64,000 bases of DNA from Protonemura montana (lineage: Eukaryota; Arthropoda; Insecta; Plecoptera; Nemouridae), in contig OX387607.1 in NCBI GenBank assembly GCA_947568835.1, positions 992,001 through 1,056,000 on the forward strand. The letters are read 5' to 3'. The translations under genes were made by a program, and so were the position numbers. Below, piece by piece: positions 23,426 to 35,537 of the stretch. Under the pieces are notes generated by a model. That model searched no databases. It saw only the letters and a list, made by a program, of their open reading frames with translations, and had not been told where the DNA came from. The stretch's first letter is position 1. Each line of letters starts with the position of its first letter.

Positions 23426-26424
23426 TTAATAACTAAAAGGGAAGATGGTGCTTGGAAAGCTGCATCTTATCTCGCTTCTGAGTACCGAGGTCTGAAGTCG
23501 AGAAATATTAACTACAAAATGGCGGATTTGCTTACTGGGCGCTACAACAAGCTGAAATTTGACAAAATCTTCCCAACAGCGTAACGGACGTGTGGTAAAA
23601 AAACCCAACAAAACATTCGGGAATCCAAATAAAAAATAAACTTCAGAGCGAAGTAATTAGCTTAGTTTAAAAGTTACGAAATGTTTCCTTTCATATATGA
23701 GCTCGGCTTACCCAGTTTTACATATAAAACTTAAAAAACTAATAATTCTGCTATTATATCTAGTCAAAAATGGACAAAATGTAGCAAAAAATTTTCAAAA
23801 AGTTAATTAGTCATTACTTCACTCTAGTTTATAGGCTAAGCTAATACCACAAAGATATTCAATTTTGGTATCATATGAAAGCTTGACGCATTGGCTACAA
23901 AATGGCAGATTCAGAACTTTGAAAACGCAAACTTCCCTACAGACTTTTTTGATTTTCGTGAGTACCCGTTCGAGCGTCCCGCTTCCCCTTGTTGTAGACG
24001 GAACGCTACCTGTAGCCAGCTAGCACCGGCTCACGTGCGGTCTCACATACCAATCATCGTTCATATATGAAGGAATACATTAAATAATTATTCTGTACAT
24101 CAATGTTAAATTGTCTGCAACACCATTGATAATTAAAAGAGGTACTTAATATAGTATTTAATATATTTTCAAGGCGTTTTCTTTAAAATAATACATCGCA
24201 ATCAACCGATAAATATGAACTGGTTCTTGGACTGGTGCATATTATTTGGAATACTTTCAAATAACAAAAAAAACAGTTAGAAATCTAATCACCCACGTGA
24301 TCGCTCACGTTCCCCATGGACTTACAGCGATGTTTTGTAGCCAACATCGAGAAATCTGAGACATTTCAGTCTAACAGCAATAACTAAAAAGATATTGAAT
24401 TGCCAGGAAACTGTCTCCAATGATTCTGAGAGCCAACGTGTTGAAAAGCACATGGTTAAACATATATATCCTCAAATCACGCTTTGGATCCGTTTCATTT
24501 TCAGAAATTCTAGAGTTGCTAGTTGATTTTTTTTCTTACAAGGAGTAACACCAAAAAGTCATAACAGGTATGTTTTGTTATAAATAAACATAACGATAAA
24601 GTAACTGTACTTATACTATAATTACATCAATTTGCATCTTGCACAACCATTTGTAAAACAAAACTTCATAATTAGCATAAACATAATCATAAATATTATT
24701 AATAACATATTGTATTAAAATATAGATCAGAAAGCTAGACCTGAATGGTCAACCATATACTCGGATAGCTGTCGATTTTAAAATAAATTGATTTTCCCCT
24801 CAATTCAATTTGTTAAATGCATTTCTATTAAGAGTTGTGTAGGTACCCACAGTTTATAACCTATCAACTTAACCAATGAGGAAACACATTGTACATTGGG
24901 TAAGTTACTGGAAGTTACTGGAATTAGTTGACGAATCTTTTAAATTGTCAATTGATAACGTTTATTTTATTTTACATTTTCCCCATTAATTTTGAGCCCT
25001 CAACGAGCAAAACAGCGTCTGGTCAGTCGAACTCTAATTCATACAGAACTTGTCGAGCGTTCGTTTTGCACAAAAGACAAGACGCCATTGCTAAACAAAA
25101 TGATTTGAATCTATTATTGCTGCAGAAGCCGAAAGAAGATGTGACGATACATTGAACCACATTCTTTCAGACAGAAAAACTGGCTTTTAAAAGATTAAAT
25201 TTAAACAAAAAAAGCATAAAATTTGCAAAATGCAGTCTGCAATAAAATTAATAAAATCACAAGAAAACGCACTAATTTTCACTTTTTTTCCACACGTTCG
25301 TTACATTATTGGAAAGATTTGGTCAAATTTTCAACTTTTATCGCCAAGTAAGCAAAATGTCTTATTTGGCGAGATAGAGCGTTGATATTGCCCGACTACA
25401 GAATCCCAGCAGAAAACTTATGCTCAAAACTTCACTGTCATCTTGGTGTAAATCTTGGCCAATCACGTTTGAATCTTTAACAATTGATCCTGCGTTGTTT
25501 TATAGATCAACGATCAAGAAGCGAAAAGAAAGACTAGATTTTTGTCACAGGGAAATTGAGATCGTTTGACAACTTTCAGAACAAAACAAATCCATCTCGT
25601 CGACGTCTTGGTAGAGAAGGCCGTGCCTATTTCACAACGCACTAAACTCACCGATCGGTTTCACCGGCAATCGCTTGAAAAGTTCCCGGCGATTCACCTC
25701 ACAGTTGCCGGGTAAAACGTAAGCTCACGGCAAACCAAGAAAATATGCGATTCCGGGGCCGAGCCGCTTACGAACTCGCCCGATCATTGGCGAACTCGGC
25801 CGAACGCGGCCAATCGTGCGTGAAGCACGAAACCACGGCTCAAAAATCCCAAGTTCGTTCACGAAGTGGTGAATAATATTAAAACAAGTGCTCGCACTTA
25901 CTAATTGCACCTCAATTATCCGGGGGATGGTAATTTCAAATAACAACCTTGTTATTTATGCACATTTCCGATTTCACACCAGAGAAAAATTGAAAATAAA
26001 AACAGGTCTAAGACCACCAAGAATGTAATTTGGCGAATCAGGTGGAGCGTTATAAATTTGGGTGGCATCTCACTGAATTCTCGCTGTTGCCGAACGTAAT
26101 TAGTTAGAAAACAAATTGGATCAGACTCAGCCTCGAAAACCGTTAGGACCACATCTTGGTGAAGTAAAACTTTAATAGCCGAGCCTGTTAGGTAAGCAAT
26201 TGGTTCTTGTTGAATTACGCAGGGTTATAAAAACTCTAGATTGCTTGATAGAAGTTGCAGTTCTAACAGATCATATCTGATTTGATATTTAGCATTACAA
26301 GTAAAAACTGTCCTATACGCATTAAAATATCTCGAGCATCGTGTTTTTCTGACTGGTCCTGAGACAATTTCCAAACCAACATCTCAACAGGCCAAATCAT
26401 TACAATATCTCGATTTAAATAAGA
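23426..26424. other. AT-rich unique DNA
   Basis: No gene is recognised. The stretch from about 23600 to 25350 is visibly more AT-rich than the rest of the window and free of the dispersed families. Frames of up to 75 codons have no domains. Confidence 0.5.
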
Positions 26425-26720
26425 TTTCATCCTAATACAGCAACGAATCCAACGTCAAATTGGAGTTATTCGAGTTTGACAGGTTGTGACGTGATATAGC
26501 GTCACTAGAATCAGAGTGACTGTGAGTATTCACAGCCTCTTGGTTCTACTCCTTGGAGATCCGTCATTCTCATAAAATACACTAAAATCATCTCAAAAAG
26601 CCAGTGTCCAAGTAGCTCAATGGTTCAGAGCAACACCCGTGACAGGTGGAGATCGGGGTTCGAGTCCGCGTTTGGGCATCAATTTTTGAGACGGTTATAG
26701 TGTTGTTAATAATTTAAAAA
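26425..26720 (+). mobile_element. inverted-end element with tRNA-like core
   Basis: The left end ACACTAAAATCATCTCAAAAA and right end TTTTTGAGACGGTTATAGTG are imperfect inverted repeats around the tRNA-like unit at 26606-26678. The left outer part (26425-26575) is also found inverted at 46135-46235, so the family is longer than the tRNA-like cassette. No transposase is present and the superfamily is not assigned. Confidence 0.65.
26606..26678 (+). tRNA. tRNA-like sequence, probably a pseudogene
   Basis: A 73-nt cloverleaf can be drawn: acceptor GTCCAAG/TTTGGGC (with G-U pairs), D stem GCTC/GAGC, anticodon stem CACC/GGTG, 4-nt variable loop, T stem CGGGG/CCGCG with one mismatch, and discriminator A. 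The A box (TAGCTCAATGG) and B box (GGTTCGAGTCC) are good. Loop position 33 is G instead of the near-universal U; the anticodon by position is TGA here and CGA in other copies, yet there is no long serine-type variable arm. It is best read as a polymerase III-derived cassette of a mobile element. Confidence 0.5.
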
Positions 26721-26888
26721 AATATCCAGGTGAGTTTCTGTGCTCATCTCATAAGATTGATGAATTTGATCCAAATTGGTTATTTTTGGGAAGCATTTTT
26801 CCTCAAAAAAAAAAACAGCGCCGAAATAGGGAGGCGTATATTGCATCGCAAAACATGTAATGTTAATTCATGTAATTATGTTTTCCAG

Positions 26889-26913
26889 CCCCCCCCCCAT
26901 CCCCCCCCCCCCC
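26889..26913. repeat. C-tracts
   Basis: Runs of 10 and 13 C separated by AT, followed by CCACCACCT; simple sequence. Confidence 0.9.
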
Positions 26914-27118
26914 ACCACCTCCACTCCCTCCAAGGAGTTGGTCTAATATAGCGACAAGTCCACCTCGCCGAGATGAGATGAGACGAGCCGAGCAATTGTA
27001 ATTCTTCCCCGCGACGCTCGGGCCTCGAACCGGAGACGTGTCTCTGTTGTTTGTGACGCGTAGAACGACACGCACACAGCACGTGATCGCTGCGTGCTGA
27101 AGTGCGTGTCGCATTGCG

Positions 27119-27480
27119 TACTGTTAAGCAACACTGCGCTGGGTCAGGTATTGAATGGGTGACCATCATACACATGACCAGTTCTGTTCGTGAGAGAGGT
27201 TGGAGGGATGAAAGTTAAGCAACACTGCGCTGGGTCAGGTATTGAATGGGTGACCATCATACACATGACCAGTTCTGTTCGGGAGAGAGGTTGGAGGGAT
27301 GAAAGTTAAGCAACACTGCGCTGAGTCAGGTATTGGATGGGTGACCATCATACACATGACCAGTTCTGTTCGGGAGAGAGGTTGGAGGGATGAAAGTTAA
27401 GCAACACTGCGCTGGGTCAGGTATTGGATGGGTGACCACCGAACGGTTTGGCGTGTTGGAAACACCGGTCCTCGTGAGAT
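27119..27480 (+). mobile_element. 5S-type SINE fragment, array joined to a head
   Basis: Three and a half 91-bp 5S-promoter units start abruptly after a unique CG-rich sequence. The last C box (GGATGGGTGACC) continues into ACCGAACGGTTTGGCGTGTT, the SINE head. That head stops at GTGAGATC and continues into unrelated DNA. The normal order (head, then units, then body) is reversed, as expected from a head-to-tail dimer or exchange between copies. Confidence 0.75.
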
Positions 27481-27813
27481 CTTAATACGGTTCGCGTGGA
27501 TGGAATGTTCCCGAATAGCACGGCGGAGGGTGGCTACGTGCCGGCCTGCACGGGGCCTGTCTAGCAGGCGGTGAACTCGACATATAGGAGGCGGTGGCAC
27601 CCGAGGACAACAAGTGGCTGATAGTGAATCTGATTAAAGCTTGCAATGAACATTTAGCTGCGATGTTCACACGCATTCAGTTTTGTTTACAGAGCTCGGC
27701 GTGTCGGTGTCAATGCGTATGGATTGCTATCACGCACAATGACATGCGTGAAACTGCCACGATCCATCTTCATGATTCTTCGTTGTCAGAAACAAGACAT
27801 CAAGAGAGCTTTT

Positions 27814-28192
27814 ATTATTAACAACAATATAACCGTCTCAAAAATTGATGTCCAAACGCGGACTCGAACCCCGATCTCCACCTGTCGCGGGTGTTGCTCT
27901 GAACCATTGAGCTACTTGGACCCCGATCTCCACCTGTCGCGGGTGTTGCTCTGAACCATTGAGCTACTTGGACCCCGATCTCCACCTGTCGCGGGTGTTG
28001 CTCTGAACCATTGAGCTACTTGGACCCCGATCTCCACCTATCGCGGGTGTTGCTCTGAACCATTGAGCTACTTGGACACTGGCTTTTTGAGATGATTTTA
28101 GTGTATTTGATGAGATTTTTAATGATTGTTAATAATAAAATACCCCGCGCATTGCAAGCGTTTGCAATTTAAATAAGATTTCATCCTAAAAC
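27814..28192 (-). mobile_element. inverted-end element with tandem tRNA-like units
   Basis: Left end ACAATATAACCGTCTCAAAA and right end TTTTTGAGATGATTTTAGTG bracket four tRNA-like units on the minus strand. On the right a degenerate copy of the family's outer tail follows (ACCCCGCGCATTGCAAGCG, then AATAAGATTTCATCCTAA). Confidence 0.7.
27849..28077 (-). pseudogene. tRNA-like unit plus three T-arm-less 52-bp repeats
   Basis: 27849-27921 is a full-length tRNA-like copy with its T arm (GGACTCGAACCCC on the plus strand). To its right the 52-bp stretch CCCCGATCTCCACCTGTCGC...CTACTTGGA repeats three more times without the T arm or 3' acceptor strand. Each partial unit keeps the A box but not the B box. 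The repeat joins at GGA/CCCCGATC, consistent with slippage between similar sequences. Confidence 0.75.
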
Positions 28193-28654
28193 ATCAAGAG
28201 AGCTTTGAGTGAATTCAACTGACTTTGTCTAACGGTTTGACACTTTCAAAGATCTTTATCCATATATACGAGTTGTTGGAAATATTTGGCGTCCATAAAT
28301 AACATAACGAGACATTTTGTCATGTTACAAAATAATGCGGATTTGCTGTATTTTTGTCAATATTTGGCTGTCGTTGCCAAATTGATATCGAAGTTTTTTC
28401 CCGACCTGATAGCTAAATGAAGTGTCATCGGTCCATTCAAACCCTCAGACTAGCGACATCATCATTCCCATTCATGATTCTCTCATTTCACGGGCAGCTC
28501 GAGAAGGATACAAGGATACAAGGATACAAGGATCAATCGAGTGGGTAAATCATATCAACTGGCGGTGGGTGGGACGGGGTCCTGCTGGAGCGTCGCGACG
28601 CTGGAGCGGTGAGAAGCGACGTGGAAACCAGATCAAGGTATTGGCAAGTAGATC
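28193..28654. other. unique spacer
   Basis: No gene is recognised. A 9-bp unit, ATACAAGGA, repeats about three times at 28506-28535. Confidence 0.5.
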
Positions 28655-29312
28655 GACTGAACGGTTTGGCGTGTTGGAAACACTGGTCCTCGTGAGATCA
28701 CCGAAGTTAAGCAACACTGCGCTGAGTCAGGTATTGGATGGGTGACCATCATACACATGACCAGTTCTGTTCGGGAGAGAGGTTGGAGGGATGAAAGTTA
28801 AGCAACACTGCACTGGGTCAGGTATTGGATGGGTAATCATCATACACATGACCAGTTCTGTTCGGGAGAGAGGTTGGAGGGATGAAAGTTAAGCAACACT
28901 GCGCTGGGTCAGGTATTGGATGGGTGACCATCATACACATGACCAGTTCTGTTCGGGAGAGAGGTTGGAGGGATGAAAGTTAAGCAACACTGCGCTGAGT
29001 CAGGTATTGGATGGATGACCATCATACACATGACCAGTTCTGTTCGGGAGAGAGGTTGGAGGGATGAAAGTTAGTACAGCAACTTCACTCGCCTTGCTTA
29101 TCAACCTCTCGACAGCATAGATTTGTGGAGGAATCCTGTTGTTCGCGTTGTACCGTCCTTCGGAAGGGACGTTAAGCCGGTTTTCCCCCCTCCTCCCTTC
29201 TAGGCTAGGTAAGGTTCATCATCATCCACTCATTCACCGACGCCATTAGACCAGTGCCGCATGGCCAGATGTCAAAACAGTGCGTCGCTAAACTTCACAG
29301 ATAATAATAATC
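28655..29312 (+). mobile_element. 5S-rRNA-derived SINE with four promoter units
   Basis: The head GAACGGTTTGGCGTGTTGG continues into AGATCACCGAAGTTAAGCAA and a first C box. Three further 91-bp promoter units follow, then GTTAGTACAGCAAC, one 36-bp module, the body with TTCGGAAGGGACGTTAAGCC and a slightly shortened tail ending near CGTCGCTAAAC. This is the clearest full-length copy on the plus strand and shows the unit order directly. Confidence 0.87.
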
Positions 29313-29375
29313 GAGGGCAAGTCTGTGTTGGCGGCTTGAACGGCGACCGGAAGTGGAAACATTGGAAATGTGGGT

Positions 29376-29466
29376 GCGATCCTGGTGGCGTTGCGATCCT
29401 GGTGGCGTTGCGATCCTGGTGGCGTTGCGATCCTGGTGGCGTTGCGATCCTGGTGGCGTTGCGATC
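29376..29466. repeat. 17-bp minisatellite, 5 copies
   Basis: GCGATCCTGGTGGCGTT is repeated five times perfectly, then a partial unit. Confidence 0.95.
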
Positions 29467-32400
29467 AAGCGGACAATGAAAATTGATTCCGGTTTTTACT
29501 TAAGGTATATTTTAACACATTTTAAGTTTGAAAATATTTTGCCTTTAGTTGAAAATGACGTCAAGCCGGACAAGGACTGAGATGTTACGCATGTATAGCG
29601 CTCATCGCTGGAAGGCAATGAGAGGAAACGAAGCAAGGTCCTGGGTTCGAGTCTATGTCAGGACCGACACATCGCTCGCCCGCACTTCTCACCGACAGCA
29701 CGAACGCGGAAAATATGAACTCATATTTTCAATTTCCCTTCGATTCCTCCAATTGAATAAAGCTATGACCGGGAAATTCTGCGCGAGCGATAGCTTGGGT
29801 AAGTGGGAGTTATGAACCTCTTGTACGGAACTGTCAAACTTTCCAGCTGGTTCGCACGAGAAGAGAGAGAGAAGAGAGAGAGAAGAGAGCATAGGACGGC
29901 CAGTGAGTGGGACAGAGTCCATGTCAAACTTTATCCACGCCTATAAGGGAGAAACCACTGATACTTGAGAGTTCGGTTGAACGCGAAACCTTGACATGAA
30001 GATACCTGAATTATCCGGGGGATAACTTTGTTTTCATTTGTTTGTTTGTTAAATTTGTTTATTAAAACAAAATTTTAATGCCAAAACGTTTAAGATCACC
30101 TTTATGACGCCTTAACACGCTTTTAAACGACTGGCTATCGCTGTTGAACGTTTCCAAACGCCCTTTCACGCATAGCTACGATGAAAAGTGCCTAGAAAAC
30201 GCTTTTAAACGCCTAAAAACAAAATGTTAATGCCAATTACTTGTTAATTTCAATTAGTTTCAATGTTTGATAAAGCGGGCTGGAAAATCGCTTGGTGCAA
30301 GCATTTAAAGCAAACTATTATATTTATTTATAATCGATTCCTTCTCGATTCCTACCCAAACTGATTTAAAGACGCATCAAAGATGGCGCCTAGATGCGAT
30401 CAAGTTGCCACTCTCTGAGCGTCGGTGCCCTTTACAGGCAGGCGTCGCGTCCAAGGATCGAACTGTGGACTCCAGGTTCGAGTCCCGAGCAGCGCACGTT
30501 TTGAATTAAGTGTCGTCTCTCAATACTCCACGGGGCCGCTAGACGGCGATCTGGTCGGCTCAAAACATCGATAAAGCGAGTGAAACGCCCTCGTCGTGTC
30601 AATGAAGGGTGGGCGTTGATGAGGCTTGGATCACCCCGTGGTTGGATCGACGTTGTCTTTTTGGTTAGAGAAGCTTGGAACAATTGCCTCCTGGTGCATT
30701 TCTTTATAGGTTCACAGAATTTTACTGCATTACCACTTTTTACAATTTTAAAACTTCTGAGATTTTTGCCAGTCACATTTTTGGCTTTGTTTGATTGTTC
30801 TGAAACTCTCGCAGAAACAAAAACACTAAAAAATTACTAAAATAGATTTCAAAAACCCTCCCGTTCACCAAAAAAAAGGAACAAATTTGAGAAAATGCCT
30901 GGTGCAGATATAATATATATATAATTCAGTTTTTAAAATCGACTGAATTGAAAGGACCTCGATGCTGTCTCGTATGATGCACAGCTCCAGTATCTACATC
31001 ATCACTCGCCAAGATATCGACAGAATATCGCTGCAAGTGTTTCTATATACTTTACAAGAGATGACCGGGGCGGGTGAAGAACAACAAACAGATATTGAAT
31101 TGCGACATCGGCGATATAATAACACAGGACGCCGTCGAGAGTGTGGAGAGACGAGGAGAGTCGTTAATGAGGTGTCCGTCGAGAGACCAGACTTATCAGG
31201 ACAAGAGACTTTTGACAGCCCACATGGGAAATCGGGGAAAAATTGGCGAGTTACAAGCGAATGTCAGTTTTTATGACAATTGAAATATGATTTGAAAACG
31301 ATTTCGTTAAGAGACGATTCTTGTTTCAAGATATCGTTGAGATTGAATGCAGTTGTCAATTGTTTCTCGCTATTATTTCCCGCAATGCAGCAAGTTGGAC
31401 AAACTTTGCATCACAAATCGAACGCGTTTGAATAAACGCCAACAAATCAACGAGTTATCGCAACAAATTAAACACGTGGGGCTAATCAAGTATCACCTGA
31501 CAATTAAATACTGGTAATTAAAGTATGGCATACGAAGGGACGGTTTGGTATCAATCAGGGACATGTAAACACAACGATGACTGAAACATGACTCACAGTA
31601 ATTGCTTGTGAAGAACTGAAGACGATGCCCGAAGACACTGGCCAATCATAGGATTAACTGTCCTTTAGGTAAGCTTACAAATTACCTTTAAAAATAAATA
31701 CGCTAACACATAAAGCAGAGGAAAGCGACCAATGTCACTTTGAAATGCAATATCCTTTTAATTGGTTTACTTATTTGACGTCTCAACTTTCATATCCTGG
31801 CTCCTTAATATCTTCCAGCATCTTGGAGGTCTCTACTCGTTCACTTGCTCCTGTTATTCGGGGTTGCATAAGGGTGCCCCGAAAGTTAGCCATTTAACAA
31901 TGAGAATAATAAACTTATATATCACACCTAATTAACGTGGCGTGCGTTTTAATGGCTGACTACCCTTGCCATAACAACAATGTAACTCTTCTTTTGAAGA
32001 ATCCACCTACCGAATTTCAGGACTGGGCCGCAGGTAAATCGTCTTCTTCATAGCAACGCTTTTTAATTATTTCCTAGAATGTTGGTTCAAAATGTGCATC
32101 ACCTACACACGTTTACACCTACAGTATAGGGGAGTAATTTTCTCATCACCTCGAATCTTCTTGCTGATGTAATTCTGTAGCTGAAACGTTCTGTTCCACA
32201 ACGTTCTATGTCGTCGTGCTTGCCAGACGAGATGTGTCCAAGGGGCCAGTGTTTATCATGCAGAGGATAATTCATTTTTGTCCTCATTAGTGACAAGAAG
32301 AAAAGAACGCAATTATCTCGTCGACTCAGCAACGAAATTACGATAATTGGTCGCACGGAGTCGCGGCTAATCGCCCGGGACGGCAGTTCGGGCGAAGATA

Positions 32401-32540
32401 TACGAAATCAGGCAGCAGAGCGATTTCAGACACTCGTAGTCGTATGGAATTGGGTAGCTAGCGGATTCAGGTACTTGCATCGAATCAGGCACCTAGCGAA
32501 GCCAGTAAACCGGGGCGAGCAGAATAAACAGACAATGAAC
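29467..32540. other. unique DNA with tRNA-SINE remnants
   Basis: No gene is recognised. GGTCCTGGGTTCGAGTC (29637-29653) and CCAGGTTCGAGTCCC (30472-30486) are B-box-like and probably decayed heads of tRNA-derived SINEs. A GA-rich tract lies at 29862-29888. Frames of up to 114 codons have no recognisable domain. Confidence 0.45.
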
Positions 32541-32580
32541 ATTTTATTATTAACAACACTATAACCGTCTCAAAAATTGA

Positions 32581-32653
32581 TGCCCAAACGTGGACTCGAA
32601 CCCCGATCTCCGCCTATCGCGGGTGTTGCTCTGAACCATTGAGCTACTTGGAC
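32581..32653 (-). tRNA. tRNA-like sequence, left arm of palindrome
   Basis: Same 73-nt cloverleaf as at 26606-26678, with GTGGACTCGAACCCC marking the T arm on the plus strand. It carries the CGATAGGCGG anticodon-arm variant shared with the right arm. Position 33 is not U, so it is probably a pseudogene. Confidence 0.5.
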
Positions 32654-32772
32654 ACTGGCTTTTTGAGACGATTTTAGTGTATTTGATGAGAATGACAGTT
32701 CGAACCATGAGGCTACTCCTTGGAGAACTGTCATTCTCATCAAATACACTAGAATCGTCTCAAAAAGCCAGT

Positions 32773-32845
32773 GTCCAAGTAGCTCAATGGTTCAGAGCAA
32801 CACCCGCGATAGGCGGAGATCGGGGTTCGAGTCCGCGTTTGGGCA
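32773..32845 (+). tRNA. tRNA-like sequence, right arm of palindrome
   Basis: A 73-nt copy with intact A box (TAGCTCAATGG) and B box (GGTTCGAGTCC). The CGATAGGCGG variant matches the left arm, which supports copying of one arm from the other. It is probably a pseudogene. Confidence 0.5.
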
Positions 32846-34146
32846 TCAATTGTTGAGACGGTTATTGTGTTGATAATAATAAAATACCCCGCGCATTGCA
32901 AGCGTTTGCAATTTAAATAAGATTTCATCCTAAAAGAAAATGAACATGTTTTAAAAGTTGAAAAGCAGTCAGTGTACGCGTCCCGGCAACCGGTAGCTAC
33001 TACAAGGATCTAGCGGGCTTGCGGGGAAGAAGCCTCCCATCCAAGCCGTCTTGGCAGCATCTAGCAAGCTATTGATACAAACACCAGGCCGAAAAAAACA
33101 CACACACCGAGATTAAGAGTGAGAGAGATGGAGAGGGAGACAGCCGCAGTCGCCAGATGAGGAGACATCACGTGTCTATGCGTTCACGCATAGGACCACA
33201 CGCCCTTGCACGGCGCACGCACGTTACGCACTTCTGAAACCGCATGGGTACGACCCGACACGAAGCCCCCACCAACATCGCTTGAAGAAGTGTGCCCAGG
33301 GTTTTGTGTAAAGATGTCACCGCTTTGAATGTTTCCAGCGCCAGAAGCGGAACAGGAAGCGCCTGGGACGTGACAAGGTACAGCACACACTTCCTAAACA
33401 GCCGGCAACTGAGCAGGCACATGGTCAGCGATTAGGATTTTATAAAATAATCAATGTGGTAGTTTTTTTGTTGGCGATACTCGCCTTTATAACGCGACCA
33501 TAGAGTGAGATGAGAGTGAGGTACTGGAAACATTATCAGGTACTTTTCTGGGACGTGCCTTTCTCCGGCCAGCAAAGCAGTCTCCATGTCTTTCACACCT
33601 CGACGCTCGTGATGGTGCAGTGGCGTCGATCATAGCGGGGGCAATCAACTCGCGCGAAACGTCTCCAGTGGCGACTGGTCGGGACACGGTACGCGGTCGG
33701 GACAGATGGTTGGTTGGTTGGTAGGTAGAGAGGATTGAAATCATGCTGTGCGGCTTGTTACAAGAGGTACGCAAGGTGATTGAAATTATCCACGCCGCGT
33801 GTCGTGGAGGATTCGAGCCGCGAGCGACATTTTCAAAATGTGTCGATAGTTTGCACGGCGTTTAGTCAATTATGTCATAGCTTTTTAACGAGTTTTCTGT
33901 ATGTTTTCTGTATATGGTTGTTTAGGGTTATAGGGAGAAACGTATACAGGGAATTTATTGGCAAATTAGATACTGGATAGGACTGGACTATAGGTTTTGA
34001 AATATGAGTATATGATAATATATTGTTTAGCTTGCAATGTCTACAAGGCCGCGACAATTGCAGTAAACCCATCAATTGCATGGCTAATTACTACGAAGAT
34101 ATGCATTGCAAGTTACACCCAAAGTGATTGATCGCCTCCTGGTTTA

Positions 34147-34174
34147 GCTGCCCAAGTTTATTGTCTTGGGCAGC
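34147..34174. other. hairpin, 10-bp perfect stem
   Basis: GCTGCCCAAG, an 8-nt loop TTTATTGT, and CTTGGGCAGC. It does not match the histone 3' stem-loop consensus. No U-run follows, so there is no terminator call. Confidence 0.6.
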
Positions 34175-35489
34175 GCGAGCTCGGGATTCCTTATAAGGTG
34201 GTGTAACGCAGAAGTCGGCCGGCTCCTAGCATCCGCACGCGTTTACCAGACGCCGCGGAAAGCGAGTACACCGCGTGTAATTTACCTCTGAGCAAGTACG
34301 CTGCAAGTACCATCTCCCGCAACTGCGGCAGCAGCAAGTGATTGGGTGGCGTCATGATCACGTGGTCCCGATTCGAGTGATGTGCGTGTTGCGATTGGTC
34401 GGATAGCAGTTCACAGATACGACATCCCATTTTCATGGTCGCACTTTCCTGCACGTGGCACAACTAGCATTTTCCGCGCGCAGTTTTCCGGTGCTAGTAA
34501 ACAGTCGCTGGGTTTGCTTATAAAAATCTATATCAAAAATATACGCAGAGTTCTGCGGTTTCACTTCGGAACACTCTCGGGTGTTTTATTCCATTTGAAA
34601 AGACACTGAGAGATTTTATTGCCGACCTGCATCAACAGTTGGAAGCTACTAAAGTGGTCACACCGCCAACGAGGGAATCTTTCCCCATAAAAAGCGTCAA
34701 TCCAACAGATGTCACCGCCGAGGACAGCTTGTCATTCAACGCACGCGTGCGGGGGACAGAACGCGTGACACAGCGCATCGCAGGGACAACGCCACTGGAT
34801 TTTAACACCAAAACGAATAAACACCGTTCGATTTGGGATCACGATTCAGTCGCACTTTGAGCGAAATAATGACCGGCCACGAGAACACATAGGAAATGCA
34901 CTGAAACACGTGGGAATCAACACTCGATTTCACCACACTTGTTGCTGTAATAGACCCCGCTAACCAAACGCGGCATCGGAAACAGCAGGCGAACCAATGC
35001 GTATACACATTTCATACGCATTGTCAAAAAAAAAAAAAAAAAAAACCACGTTTATACGAAACTGATAATCCAAATGCAGTGAAGAACACGTGAGCACGCT
35101 CGGTGGCACTTGGCTAGCTTGTAGCGTGTATTTGCGCAGCTCTATTGGCTGCGCACGAAGTGTACTGCGCGTTCATGTACGATCTCTCCGAGACATGCTC
35201 AGCGAGGCAAGCGTAGATCCTACCCGCACGAGGTTTCTATCTCAACTGACGACCGGCTGCCAGATACGATGCTAAAATGCCACTGTGTAAAAGAGAAACG
35301 GGACAACGTGACGTAGTGAAAGAGAGACAGAGCGAGGCGGGCCGTCCATGTGTCGGAGTGAGAGCGTCGCTTGGCCTCGATTCTTCGCTAGAAAACCTCT
35401 CGTTTGTAAAAGCCCGTGGATTGGCTGATTCGATTGGCACAGGATTCGCGTTGCGTGATGCGCGTACTTGACGGTAACTGGTAAAGAAG

Positions 35490-35537
35490 GCCGTCAAATC
35501 GTCCGTCAAATCGTCCGTCAAATCGTCCGTCAAATCG
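35490..35537. repeat. 12-bp minisatellite, 4 copies
   Basis: GTCCGTCAAATC is repeated four times perfectly; a short simple repeat. Confidence 0.9.

Larger units (their letters stand above)
32541..32935. mobile_element. inverted-end element duplicated as a palindrome
   Basis: Two copies of the tRNA-like cassette face each other in a palindrome spanning 32541-32886. The arms, about 160 bp each, run from ATTATTAACAACACTATAAC through the tRNA-like unit and GCTTTTTGAGACGATTTTAG to AATGACAGTTC; the loop of about 23 nt is near 32704-32726. The outer tail (CCCGCGCATTGCAAGCG to TTTCATCCTAA) follows only on the right. Confidence 0.8.
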
